This document shows, one piece after another, positions 9,348-17,402 of a DNA stretch of 64,000 bases; positions within the stretch are counted from its first letter, which is position 1, and every line of letters starts with the position of its first letter. Below the pieces are notes generated by a model. It had not been told where the DNA came from and searched no databases. It worked only from the letters and a program-made list of their open reading frames with translations. A program made the position numbers and the translations under genes. Source of the DNA: Limnohabitans sp. Hippo3. GTDB taxonomy: Bacteria > Pseudomonadota > Gammaproteobacteria > Burkholderiales > Burkholderiaceae_C. The stretch is taken from positions 434,001 to 498,000 of the forward strand of contig NZ_NESF01000001.1 of NCBI RefSeq assembly GCF_003063665.1, read 5' to 3'.

Positions 9348-9794
9348 TCATATGAGCCCCTCCTCTGCAAAGCTTAGTACCTTAGAACGTGTGACGATCA
9401 TGTGATCAAGTACACGAACATCAACCAAGGCCAGCGCGCTTTTCAGGTTTAGCGTGAGTGCTTCGTCTGCCCTTGAGGGTTGAGCTGAGCCACTTGGATG
9501 GTTGTGGCACAAAATAACAGCCGCTGCGTTTCGTTTCAATGCCTCCAGAACAACCTCTCTTGGATAGACTGACGTTTGCGTCAATGTACCCCTGAAAAGT
9601 TCTTCGCATGCAATGACTCGGTTTTGTGAGTCCATGAACACAACGGCGAAAACTTCATGAGGTCGGTCGCCCAACTTTAATCTCAAATAGTCTTTGACGG
9701 CATCTGGTGACTGAAGTGTGTCGGTATGTTGAATTTCACAAGCAAGCAATTCCAAGGCTTGCCGGATGATGGGGTGCTCTGCGTAATTGGCCAT
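9348..9794 (-). CDS. radC: RadC-like JAMM/MPN-domain protein (orphan)
   Basis: 148-residue RadC-family protein lacking the N-terminal helix-hairpin-helix part of chromosomal RadC, as is common on mobile elements. The JAMM metal site is intact: H97 and H99 in CHNHPSG and D110 in SRAD, with an upstream acidic EEL segment. The start at 9794 (MANYAEHP) is set by AAAGGAG seven bases upstream. The biochemical function of RadC is unsettled; the old recombination-repair role has not held up, and element-borne copies are suspected of anti-restriction or processing roles. Nearest to the tRNA end of the island. Confidence 0.8.
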   Translation of the reverse strand: MANYAEHPIIRQALELLACEIQHTDTLQSPDAVKDYLRLKLGDRPHEVFAVVFMDSQNRVIACEELFRGTLTQTSVYPREVVLEALKRNAAAVILCHNHPSGSAQPSRADEALTLNLKSALALVDVRVLDHMIVTRSKVLSFAEEGLI

Positions 9795-9995
9795 TCGTAC
9801 TCCTTTGAGGTTGTACATACGGCTGACTTGCTACCCCCCGGAGAGGTCCCCCAAGGGGGTGGGGGGGGCGGGGGCACATTGGACCAGAGTCTCTCAGTGC
9901 GTGAGCAATTTTTCAAGGCATACACACCTTGACTGAAATTAAAAATTAGGAATTAAAAAAAGAGCTCCTTATTACAAATTCACAAGAAGCGAGAT
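9795..9995. other. Non-coding stretch with G-rich tract
   Basis: No gene seen. It holds a C-rich then G-rich block; 9855-9874 is four adjacent runs of G broken by single T and C bases, which could fold as a G-quadruplex on the plus strand, and TCCCCC-AA-GGGGG can pair locally. The remainder is AT-rich. It contains the upstream region of the radC-like gene. Confidence 0.6.
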
Positions 9996-10139
9996 TTAGT
10001 CATTTTTTTCAGATTCCGCAATTATTAAACAAAAAAAGCCTGCCATTGCAAATATAGCCCCTAATATTGGTCGATTTTCACAAACCTGAGTCCCAGACAA
10101 AAATCCAAGAACACCCCATGCATAACCATAAATATTCAT
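9996..10139 (-). CDS. 47-residue putative membrane protein, translationally coupled
   Basis: Small gene: ATG at 10137-10139, TAA at 9996-9998. The product begins MNIYGYAWGVLGFLSG and has two hydrophobic stretches (about 3-16 and 24-41) separated by TQVCENRP, ending in a charged AESEKND tail. The start overlaps the stop of the preceding zinc-ribbon gene as ATGA, the best evidence that it is translated. I recognise no family. A two-helix inner-membrane hairpin is likely; it could be a membrane effector or partner for the upstream protein. Confidence 0.65.
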   Translation of the reverse strand: MNIYGYAWGVLGFLSGTQVCENRPILGAIFAMAGFFCLIIAESEKND

Positions 10140-11242
10140 TTATTGCTCCAATATCCAAGATTTGAATAAATTAAATGATCAGTACCACGGTCATCGTATA
10201 TAAACCCCTTTGGTTCACATCCCATCCATGGACCTGGATACGTCTTCAGTAATTCAAACCCATTTTCTTTAAGCCCCTGCCTGGCCTCCCTGACGCCTGC
10301 GAAGCTGAGTGAGTCGATGATCGCTGGACGCTCCTTGCCTCCTTGATCTTGGAAAAAGTAAACGGTTGCAGTGTCGTCATCATTTCTTTCGATCAGCGCC
10401 CAGTTGTGACACAACATACCAATCACCTTGACCCACCAATCACGGTTTCCGATCTTAAAAACTGGGGGAGTCAATTCAGCAAAATTAAACCTTGTGGGGT
10501 CTTCGGGCGCATACCTTCGAGCTAGCCAAGCTGTCTCATAGTCATACTCATCATCGCGTCCGACGAACTGGAAAGGCAAAGAGGCCTTCCTCTCAATGGC
10601 AAGCATCAATTGCTCAGCACGGGCTGCCATCTCTTCATCAAAGTTATAATCCAACATGAAGCGGGCTTCATCGAACTGCTCAAGTTGTCTGAAGATTTCA
10701 GCCCTTAGCAACCGATGAGAATCAGTGCTCTGATCAACTAACAACAACATTTTTTGCAAGTTCTGCTGATCATCGAACTTCAATCCAGCGCGACCACCCT
10801 TCAAGCGTTCATCGTTGCAACGCTGCCAAAACAGCAAGCGCAATGGCAATTCGTACGAACTGTCAAAACGAGTTTCTTGAATGAACTCAGCAATCTGCTC
10901 GGGAGAAGCCTGCTCATACCTGGCCACATCTTTGTACTTGAGCTTTTTCGCTTTCTTCTCGGCCCTAAGTGCCAGATTCTCAGGGCTTATCAGGCCCACG
11001 TCGAAAAAACCAGTTGTGTCATACGTGTCATAGGAGTCAACTTCCTCCATTAACGGCCAAAAAATTGTGGATTTGCAATGTGGGCAGGCTACGAGTAACG
11101 GCGTTGTCGGCAACATTGGAGCACTCATTTGTCCATCAGATCGGAACTTGGCCCTACTGGTGTTTCCAGATGAAATGCTCCGGCGTTCAAAGAGCCCTTC
11201 ACATGACTCGCATTGATAGACGTAGGACGGTCCTGGCAGCAT
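10136..11242 (-). CDS. Unknown protein with N-terminal zinc ribbon
   Basis: 368-residue protein of unknown function. The start at 11242 (MLPGPSYV) is supported by AAAGGA upstream. The N-terminus carries a probable zinc ribbon: CESC near residue 13, then CPHC near residue 56. The middle (about 100-240) is helical and charged. The C-terminal third has aromatic-rich segments such as NRDWWVKVIGMLCHNWALIE and YPGPWMGC. No enzyme motif, signal peptide or membrane segment is seen. It is island cargo, forms a two-gene unit with the 47-residue membrane protein, and is divergent from the HTH gene at 11409. A defence or nucleic-acid role is possible but unsupported. Confidence 0.7.
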   Translation of the reverse strand: MLPGPSYVYQCESCEGLFERRSISSGNTSRAKFRSDGQMSAPMLPTTPLLVACPHCKSTIFWPLMEEVDSYDTYDTTGFFDVGLISPENLALRAEKKAKKLKYKDVARYEQASPEQIAEFIQETRFDSSYELPLRLLFWQRCNDERLKGGRAGLKFDDQQNLQKMLLLVDQSTDSHRLLRAEIFRQLEQFDEARFMLDYNFDEEMAARAEQLMLAIERKASLPFQFVGRDDEYDYETAWLARRYAPEDPTRFNFAELTPPVFKIGNRDWWVKVIGMLCHNWALIERNDDDTATVYFFQDQGGKERPAIIDSLSFAGVREARQGLKENGFELLKTYPGPWMGCEPKGFIYDDRGTDHLIYSNLGYWSNK

Positions 11243-11380
11243 AAATTTTCCTTTTGTAGTGTGCAATCAGCCAAATTTCCGGCTCTCGGAATGAATGGCA
11301 AAACAAGGGGTTTCCGTCTAGGCAACCTTGGTAATCGAGGTCACCTATGACTTCACCATACTGGTTGCTCCGCTACTTTG

Positions 11381-11399
11381 CGAACAGTGTTCGTATAAT
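11381..11399 (+). promoter_or_regulatory. Palindromic operator abutting -10 box
   Basis: CGAACAGTGTTCG (11381-11393) is a perfect palindrome around one base and directly abuts TATAAT (11394-11399). A repressor bound here would block the promoter; the HTH protein encoded 10 bases downstream is the obvious candidate. The half-site resembles Gram-positive-type LexA boxes, but no such LexA is expected here. Confidence 0.65.
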
Positions 11400-11408
11400 T
11401 TACCGGGT

Positions 11409-11612
11409 ATGCTCAAATCGCCACAACCGGATCAAGTCAAAGTAACGCGCCAGGCTCTGGGCTTCACTCAGAAAGAATCTGCGGATATGGTCCATTACAG
11501 TCTGCGCGCTTGGCAATTATGGGAGGCCGGTGATCGAACAATGCCAGCTGGTGTCTGGGAGCTTTTCTTGATTAAGATTGGACTACACCCAATATATGGC
11601 GCACGTAGCTAA
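11409..11612 (+). CDS. Small HTH (XRE-type) regulator
   Basis: 67-residue protein starting at 11409 (MLKSPQPDQ) and consisting almost entirely of a helix-turn-helix fold: VKVTRQALGFTQKESADMV, then a recognition-helix region and an RTMPAGVWELFLIKIG tail seen in many phage and plasmid regulators. TATAAT at 11394-11399 puts the expected transcript start only a few bases before the ATG, so the message is nearly leaderless. The 13-base palindrome over the promoter suggests autorepression. It may also control the divergent zinc-ribbon unit. Confidence 0.75.
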   Translation: MLKSPQPDQVKVTRQALGFTQKESADMVHYSLRAWQLWEAGDRTMPAGVWELFLIKIGLHPIYGARS

Positions 11613-11791
11613 TTCGTTGCGTACCTTGAGGCGCAAAGTCTGGTTACAACGCCTTTACATACTAAGTCCAGGCGTCTATGTGTGCTCTCATTAGTGGAAA
11701 GCATCCGTTCAAACTAATCAGCCCCCTAACTAGTTCATATATTAACTTCAGTAGCAATAAATTATTTTTTAGCTTTATTTTTTTGCTGAAA

Positions 11792-13762
11792 CTACTTCAG
11801 ACAAACAGCTCGAATTTGATCGCCGTGAGGAGAAGTGCCAGCGTACAAAAGGTAGCGACCACTTGAGCTAAAACGTGGATCCCACTCGTCTTCAGCCGAT
11901 GAAGCACGTCTAATCGGTTTGAAGTCAAGGCTGTCTAACCGCATTGTGTAAATATCAAAATTGCCTCCTTCTCGCTGTGCAAATGCTAGCAACGTTCCAT
12001 CTGTCGAAACGGCAGGGTCCCACTGTTCATATTTAGAGGCAATCACCAGCCGCTTTGTGGAAATCGGATCATCGAATCTCTTTGTGTGGATTTGGTAGCG
12101 CCCAGGCCCATTGTTGATGAAATAGATATCGCCTGTTGCACTTGCAAATGGTCGCCAGCTTTCTTCTGTAGGTTGGGTAAGTGGCTTAGGGATGCCTGCC
12201 GACTCCTTCAGTGCATACAGTATTGGAGGCTTTTGATCATCATGCCGATATCCTGAGAAGTAAATAAAACCATCAAAACCGACATTCGCTATTGCGCCAT
12301 GTAATCCTTGGTCAGCAAATAGAGCCTTCGCCTTTCTTTCTTTTAAATCGAAAATCATAAGTCGGCGATCATCACCAGATCTCTTAGTAAAAAGAATCCG
12401 CTGCTCATCTATCCAAGTCGGATGCTCAAGCCCGAGTGGATCGCTACTTAGGAAAATTTCGTCTCTCAAGCCAGTGACAACGTTTAAGATAACAATCGCA
12501 CTACCACCAGAATGGTTGTACTGAAACAATAGCCGCTGATCTGACCGGTCGAAGCTCGGGTAACGCCCCTGAAGCACGTTCTCATGTAGAGGGGCAGCAA
12601 GCAGTGACTTGCCGCCTACTCGAAGGTCAGTGCATGTAACCGACTTTTGAGGAGCAGTAGTCGCTTTATCTCCCACTATCTGCTGAAGCGTTCGCGCAAT
12701 CTCATCTGAGGCCCACTTCGAACCGGAATTATTGAAATGAATATGATCGTCATAGAAAAGAGAAGAACCGTTAGTTAGCTTCGCAAATGCCCTCGCTAGA
12801 TCGATTAGTGCAACAGATTGTGTTTTTGCGACAGTCCGTATGGCGTTATTAAACGCATCCTGATCTGAAGACGGCCGACCAAGCGGCTGGGTCATTAAAA
12901 CTGGTATTTGGCCATTGGCCCTAATTACAGCGATTAGGTTGCGCAGGCTCTGCTCGAATAAATGAATACGACTCGATGCGATCCCTGTATGCGCATCAAG
13001 AGCCCTTTCGGTCACATTGATGCCTTTTTCGCCCTCTGCACTACGGATTTTGCGAATCACTGCATCTACGAGGAATATCAAATTACTGTTAAGACGTGCC
13101 CAGTCCCAAGAAGACTGAGCTACCCCACTTACCGCGTCCAGAAGCCCATTGGATGTAGCCTCCGGATAGTTAAAAACACTCGACCTATAAGTTTCATTCA
13201 GTGTGAGCCGTAGTCTATCGTTAATGTTATGCATCACGACAACTACCTCTGCCTCCCGAAGTCTAGGTGAAGGATGATTTAAATAAAAATTTAGGCTGTC
13301 ATGCGAAGTATGACCACGAACTCCTCCATTTAGGCCTTCAAAACTTTGACCAGAAGACTTGCTGAGCTGAAATGGTGCTAGAAACGGAAACCTATACTGC
13401 TCATCTACCTCATTGTTCTCAGTAGTGGAACCGCCTAGAAAAAGGATTTTTCGTGTCGAGCTTTCAAACTGAACATCTGCTGGGCCCAGAACAAGTCCAA
13501 ACTGATCTGTGCGAAGTAGCCTGGTAGGTCCACCAAAGGGTTGTTCATTAATAAATTCATCAGCCAAATTGGGTTGGAGCCATTGCGCAGTTGTAATCAA
13601 AGGAGCAGACTCATTCACGAATTTCCTTGTCTCCGTGCGAGTTAGCTTTACGTTATCAGTCAATCCAGAAATTAACTCAGCCAATATAATTGTTCCTAGC
13701 ACTAGAAAAATCGCTATGGAAATAAATAATACCTTTTTTGCACGCTCTTGAAGTATAGACAT
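11792..13762 (-). CDS. Membrane-anchored SGNH hydrolase fused to TolB-like propeller
   Basis: 656-residue protein, last gene of the hxs operon. Residues 11-32 form a single N-terminal membrane anchor. An SGNH/GDSL hydrolase domain follows (about 100-365): block I GGSTTE at 110-115 with S112 as nucleophile, HNIND at 178-182 as block III, and D339-x-x-H342 in DDHIHF as the catalytic pair. The C-terminal half (about 390-656) has at least five PD40/TolB-type repeats (for example WDPAVSTDGTLLAFAQR), predicting a beta-propeller. It probably faces the periplasm. SGNH enzymes act on acyl, acetyl or carbamoyl-like esters; the substrate is unknown. It starts 22 bases after the carbamoyltransferase gene. 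Confidence 0.8.
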   Translation of the reverse strand: MSILQERAKKVLFISIAIFLVLGTIILAELISGLTDNVKLTRTETRKFVNESAPLITTAQWLQPNLADEFINEQPFGGPTRLLRTDQFGLVLGPADVQFESSTRKILFLGGSTTENNEVDEQYRFPFLAPFQLSKSSGQSFEGLNGGVRGHTSHDSLNFYLNHPSPRLREAEVVVVMHNINDRLRLTLNETYRSSVFNYPEATSNGLLDAVSGVAQSSWDWARLNSNLIFLVDAVIRKIRSAEGEKGINVTERALDAHTGIASSRIHLFEQSLRNLIAVIRANGQIPVLMTQPLGRPSSDQDAFNNAIRTVAKTQSVALIDLARAFAKLTNGSSLFYDDHIHFNNSGSKWASDEIARTLQQIVGDKATTAPQKSVTCTDLRVGGKSLLAAPLHENVLQGRYPSFDRSDQRLLFQYNHSGGSAIVILNVVTGLRDEIFLSSDPLGLEHPTWIDEQRILFTKRSGDDRRLMIFDLKERKAKALFADQGLHGAIANVGFDGFIYFSGYRHDDQKPPILYALKESAGIPKPLTQPTEESWRPFASATGDIYFINNGPGRYQIHTKRFDDPISTKRLVIASKYEQWDPAVSTDGTLLAFAQREGGNFDIYTMRLDSLDFKPIRRASSAEDEWDPRFSSSGRYLLYAGTSPHGDQIRAVCLK

Positions 13763-13784
13763 TACAATTTTCAGCTAAATTTTA

Positions 13785-15620
13785 TCAATCAAGAGGATAA
13801 AGCTCATGATGTGGGTTCGACGGTGTTTTTGTTTGCTTGCTCTTTTCAAGAAAACAATTACCCACGACGAGCACGTCGAGCCCTGTGCCAAGAAAGCACC
13901 GGAAGGCGTCTTCGGGCGTGTTCACGATTGGTTCGCCTCTGACGTTGAAAGACGTATTAACCAATACCGGACATCCTGTAATTTCCTTAAACCGAGTCAG
14001 CAATCCATGAAATCTAGGATTTATATCGCGACTAACTGTCTGAACTCGCGCTGTCCCGTCAACGTGAGTCACTGCCGGTATCGTCGATAGTTGCACCGAT
14101 TGCTTATCCAACCCGACTAATTTATCGACGCTTTCTTTTCCTGCAAGCAAGTTCCGCTCCTCCACTTCACTCACCAGCAACATATACGGACTCGATTCGC
14201 GTAGATCAAACCATTCATTTGCATCTTCTTCACGGACACTTGGTGCAAAAGGTCGGAATGACTCCCGAAATTTGATCTTAAGATTAAGTTGCCGTTGAGT
14301 CATCGGAGATCTAGGATCGGCAAGGATACTTCTTGCGCCTAGTGCGCGTGGTCCGAACTCCATACGTCCATTCATCCAGCCAACCGCCATACCATTTGCG
14401 AGACTCTGGGCAGTTGTAGTTAGCAGTTCGCTTTCCTCTAGTACGTTAAAGCAAGCACCGCATGCCAACAATCGTTTCTCGATATCGTTTTGAGAATACT
14501 CGGGACCAAGAAGAGCGCCCTTCATTCCATCGCAGGGGGATACGACTCGACCTCTCCCGAGAAGCTGGTAATAAAGAGCAAGTGCTGCGCCGACTGCTCC
14601 ACCAGCATCGCCCGCAGCAGGCTGTATCCAAATCCGATCGAAGACATTAGCCCGAGAAAGCTTTCCGTTCGCAACGCAGTTCAACGCTACTCCACCGGCA
14701 AGACATAAATTTCGAGCACCGGTTTGTCGTGAAACTTCGCGTCCTAAAGTTAATACGATCTCTTCAGTAACAGCTTGAATGGAGGCGGCAATATCAAGAT
14801 GTCGAGTCTCAAGCATTCCCTCAGCTGTCCGTGGACTACCTCCAAACAACTGATGAAACGCTTCGTTTGTCATCGTCAAGCCCGTGCAGTAATCGAAGTA
14901 TCGTAGATTGAGAGCAAATGACCCGTCAGACTTAATATCAATGAGATTTTCCTTAATTAGACTTGTGTATTTGGGCTTTCCGTAGGGCGCCAATCCCATA
15001 ACCTTATACTCGCCTGAGTTCACTCGAAAGCCTAGATAGTAAGTAAAAGCCGAGTACAGGAGTCCAATTGAATGAGGAAATTGGATCTCTCGTTCAATCG
15101 TCAGGTTGTTTCCATCTCCGACTCCAATAGAAGTGGTTGTCCATTCCCCAACTCCGTCCATCGTGAGTATTGCCGCCGACTCAAAGGGCGAGGGGAAAAA
15201 AGCGCTGGCCGCATGGCTCAGATGGTGCTCAGAAAAAGCTAACCTATGCGTCCACTGTACTTTTTGGTCAACATGCTCAGTCAAATCTTGTACCAACTGA
15301 GATTTCTGAAACAGCTTGTCCTTAATCCACCCAGGAAGTGCTAATGAGAAGCTGCGAAATCCTCGTGGAGCAAACGCAAGATAAGTCTCAAGTATCCTTT
15401 CAAATTTCAAAAAAGGCTTGTCATAAAAAATGACATAATCAACTTCTGATGGTTTTATATTGGAATACTCAAGGCAAAAACGGATCGCATGTATTGGAAA
15501 GCTGGCATCATGCTTAATCCGAGTGAAACGTTCCTCTTGAGCAGCGCATTTGATCTCACCGTCAACCAGCAAACACGCAGCGGCATCATGGTAATAGGCT
15601 GAAATTCCGAGAATCCGCAT
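13785..15620 (-). CDS. O-carbamoyltransferase (NodU/CmcH/SxtI family)
   Basis: 611-residue cytoplasmic enzyme expected to make carbamoyl-AMP from carbamoyl phosphate and ATP and move the carbamoyl group to a hydroxyl. The N-terminal Kae1/YrdC-linked fold begins MRILGISAYYHDAAACLL with QEERFTRIKHD. The metal-binding HHLSHAASAFF motif and LTMDGVGEW follow, then EYKVMGLAPYG, LAGGVALNCVANG and a C-terminal domain with EFGPRALGARSILADPR. The start at 15620 was chosen because homologues begin at MRILGISAY; it lies 4 bases after the DUF5989 stop. The saxitoxin enzyme SxtI and the cephamycin enzyme CmcH are characterised relatives. The acceptor here is not known. Confidence 0.9.
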   Translation of the reverse strand: MRILGISAYYHDAAACLLVDGEIKCAAQEERFTRIKHDASFPIHAIRFCLEYSNIKPSEVDYVIFYDKPFLKFERILETYLAFAPRGFRSFSLALPGWIKDKLFQKSQLVQDLTEHVDQKVQWTHRLAFSEHHLSHAASAFFPSPFESAAILTMDGVGEWTTTSIGVGDGNNLTIEREIQFPHSIGLLYSAFTYYLGFRVNSGEYKVMGLAPYGKPKYTSLIKENLIDIKSDGSFALNLRYFDYCTGLTMTNEAFHQLFGGSPRTAEGMLETRHLDIAASIQAVTEEIVLTLGREVSRQTGARNLCLAGGVALNCVANGKLSRANVFDRIWIQPAAGDAGGAVGAALALYYQLLGRGRVVSPCDGMKGALLGPEYSQNDIEKRLLACGACFNVLEESELLTTTAQSLANGMAVGWMNGRMEFGPRALGARSILADPRSPMTQRQLNLKIKFRESFRPFAPSVREEDANEWFDLRESSPYMLLVSEVEERNLLAGKESVDKLVGLDKQSVQLSTIPAVTHVDGTARVQTVSRDINPRFHGLLTRFKEITGCPVLVNTSFNVRGEPIVNTPEDAFRCFLGTGLDVLVVGNCFLEKSKQTKTPSNPHHELYPLD

Positions 15621-15624
15621 CTGA

Positions 15625-15774
15625 TCAGAAGATCGTGTAAATGAATGGCGCAAGGATGGATCCTTTGGCCGCCACCATCAAGCCGCCTAATGCAAGCATG
15701 ATCAGAATGATTGGAAGGAGCCAAAGTTTTTTCCTGGCTCGTAAGAATTGAAGCAGCTCGTAAAAAAGATTCAT
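15625..15774 (-). CDS. DUF5989-type micro membrane protein
   Basis: 49-residue protein starting at 15774 (MNLFYELLQFLRARKK) with one membrane helix (about 19-35, WLLPIILIMLALGGLMV) and the family C-terminus AKGSILAPFIYTIF. Proteins of this size and pattern sit next to carbamoyltransferase genes in many bacteria, and SxtK in the saxitoxin cluster is of similar size and position. It lies 7 bases after the SxtJ-like gene and 4 bases before the carbamoyltransferase gene. I infer that it helps dock the soluble transferase at the membrane. Confidence 0.85.
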   Translation of the reverse strand: MNLFYELLQFLRARKKLWLLPIILIMLALGGLMVAAKGSILAPFIYTIF

Positions 15775-15781
15775 TGGACTA

Positions 15782-16177
15782 CTAGTACTGTTGCCTGAAA
15801 AATTCACTTTGCGAGCGCGCTGACGACTGCCGCTTAATCCAATAAGTAGAACGAGTTTGAAACTTGAGCCTCAAGGCGTCTCGGCCAAGCCAACGAGAAA
15901 CAAGAGCAGTGGGAGTCAAGACAATGTAATAGAGTGCTGCAAGAACAACAGGGTTAAAGATAGCACCAAGTCGCTCGCCAAGCCAGAGCCATCCGTTTTT
16001 GAGCTGGTTGAATTTGTTGGGACAGAGTATGACCATTGCAGCTATAGCGATTGTCAGCATTATCAAAAACAAAACTAGTGCTACATTAACCTTCCAAAAG
16101 GCGTAGATGGCGGCTGATCCTGTAAAGACGCACAGCAATAATCCAAACGACCTGTCTGATGCAGAAGGTTTAATCAT
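15782..16177 (-). CDS. SxtJ-like membrane protein
   Basis: 131-residue membrane protein. I start it at the ATG at 16175-16177 (MIKPSASDRSFG) rather than an upstream TTG, because homologues begin with this K-P-S segment. Two helices (about 12-28 and 32-50) are followed by a basic linker, a third hydrophobic segment (about 78-93) and a basic C-terminal tail with LGRDALRLKF, typical of the SxtJ family. Its role is unknown, but it travels with O-carbamoyltransferases. It follows hxsC after a 52-base gap that holds an AT-rich inverted repeat but no terminator I can recognise. Confidence 0.82.
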   Translation of the reverse strand: MIKPSASDRSFGLLLCVFTGSAAIYAFWKVNVALVLFLIMLTIAIAAMVILCPNKFNQLKNGWLWLGERLGAIFNPVVLAALYYIVLTPTALVSRWLGRDALRLKFQTRSTYWIKRQSSARSQSEFFRQQY

Positions 16178-16229
16178 TCGATAGCCGAATAAAATCAATT
16201 AAGCGAAAGTTTGAAAACATTTATGATTT

Positions 16230-17402
16230 TCAAAGAAAGGGGGTTATTGATTGACTATATCCGTTGCGGATACCAGATGAGAAGAAGCCACCACATTCGC
16301 TCTTTCGGCGACAAGGGTCACACTCCTTAGCATACTCGTTTTTCCAATCTGAAATTGACTTGACATAGACAGGAAAGACGTCTGAATTTATCAAGCAAAG
16401 AGGGTGGTTATAAACCGCAGTGCGGATGCCATAGCTTGTCAAGATTTTTACTGCTTCGCTAAGCTGATCCTTGTATTCAATAGGATCGACCCAAAGAGTG
16501 TCTATGTTTGCTCTGGCAAAGCCGATATGCTCAAGTCCCATGAGAGCTACCTGATCAACAAATAACAGGTTGCGAGAAATAAAACTTGCCAGCTCGATCA
16601 AACCTTCGCAGGTTTGTTTATGGATTACCACTCGAATCTCAACTCTCTGCCCAAAGCGTTTAAGGTTGAGTACACCCCGTACCGTCTCATCGAATGCACC
16701 TTTAGATTGCACAACATAGTCATGAATACTCGCATCGGCCGAGTAAATTGGGATTCCGATCATGAGATCGGGGTGTTGCACTTCAGCGTACGCCTTTGAA
16801 TACGCCTCGTCTGCGAATGCCCGTCCATTTGATAGCACATGTAAGCTAGTTTGGGGTAACCAACTTTTAGTGTGTTGGAGTAATTTAAGGAACTCATATC
16901 CGTAGATCGTAGGCTCTCCCCCAGTGAAACCAATTTCTTTAGTTTCACGAGGTATCATTTTTATCACCTCGAAGGCCTCCGCAAGCAGCCAGCTATCGTC
17001 AACGTTCTTGGGAGGTTGCGAACACATCAGGCAATAGTGATTACATTGCTCCGTAAGCAAAATACTGTTGTGGCTTGAATTGGCACGAAAGAGAGAACGA
17101 ATACGCCCACCAGGCATCAAATTCACGATATCCCCATCGCCGAAATAGTCAAACTCAGAGCCGAGCAGGGTTGTTTTCTCAGCTGGAAGCCCCTCTGGAG
17201 ATGCACCAGGCAGTAGAAAGTAGTGTTTGAATCCACTGGGTATATGTGAGGAATCTCTAGCAAGGTATGCCTTCTTATCCCTCAAGGGAGGAGGAAGGTT
17301 GGCGTTGGTAGATAGGCTGAAGAGACTTGGTTCATTACTGTCAGAAACAATGTCTGACTTGCGTACAACTCGGCCGGAAAGCATCAACATCTGTTGGCCC
17401 AT
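16230..17402 (-). CDS. hxsC: His-Xaa-Ser system radical SAM maturase HxsC
   Basis: 390-residue radical SAM enzyme, the second maturase of the HXS system. The [4Fe-4S] motif is C120-x3-C124-x2-C127 (EQCNHYCLMCSQ), followed by GFTGGEPTIYG as the SAM-binding segment and a C-terminal cluster CDPCRRKSECGGFF that may bind a further iron-sulfur centre. The N-terminal 110 residues precede the barrel. Its start lies inside the end of hxsB, a 19-base overlap that implies coupled translation. A second in-frame ATG at 17388-17390 cannot be excluded. Assignment rests on pairing with hxsA, hxsB and hxsD; the exact chemistry on the peptide is not stated by sequence. Confidence 0.87.
   Translation of the reverse strand: MGQQMLMLSGRVVRKSDIVSDSNEPSLFSLSTNANLPPPLRDKKAYLARDSSHIPSGFKHYFLLPGASPEGLPAEKTTLLGSEFDYFGDGDIVNLMPGGRIRSLFRANSSHNSILLTEQCNHYCLMCSQPPKNVDDSWLLAEAFEVIKMIPRETKEIGFTGGEPTIYGYEFLKLLQHTKSWLPQTSLHVLSNGRAFADEAYSKAYAEVQHPDLMIGIPIYSADASIHDYVVQSKGAFDETVRGVLNLKRFGQRVEIRVVIHKQTCEGLIELASFISRNLLFVDQVALMGLEHIGFARANIDTLWVDPIEYKDQLSEAVKILTSYGIRTAVYNHPLCLINSDVFPVYVKSISDWKNEYAKECDPCRRKSECGGFFSSGIRNGYSQSITPFL

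Noticed and set aside
11381-11393. Palindrome as an SOS (LexA) box
   Set aside because: CGAAC-type boxes belong to Gram-positive LexA; the LexA site of this organism is visible in a different form at 19842-19861.
11678-11866. 62-residue open frame on the plus strand
   Set aside because: AT-rich, overlaps the 3' end of the SGNH gene, without a ribosome site.
16210-16234. AT-rich inverted repeat at the end of hxsC as a terminator
   Set aside because: TTTGAAAA/TTTTCAAA arms pair, but no T-tract follows in the direction of transcription and the stem lacks G-C pairs.
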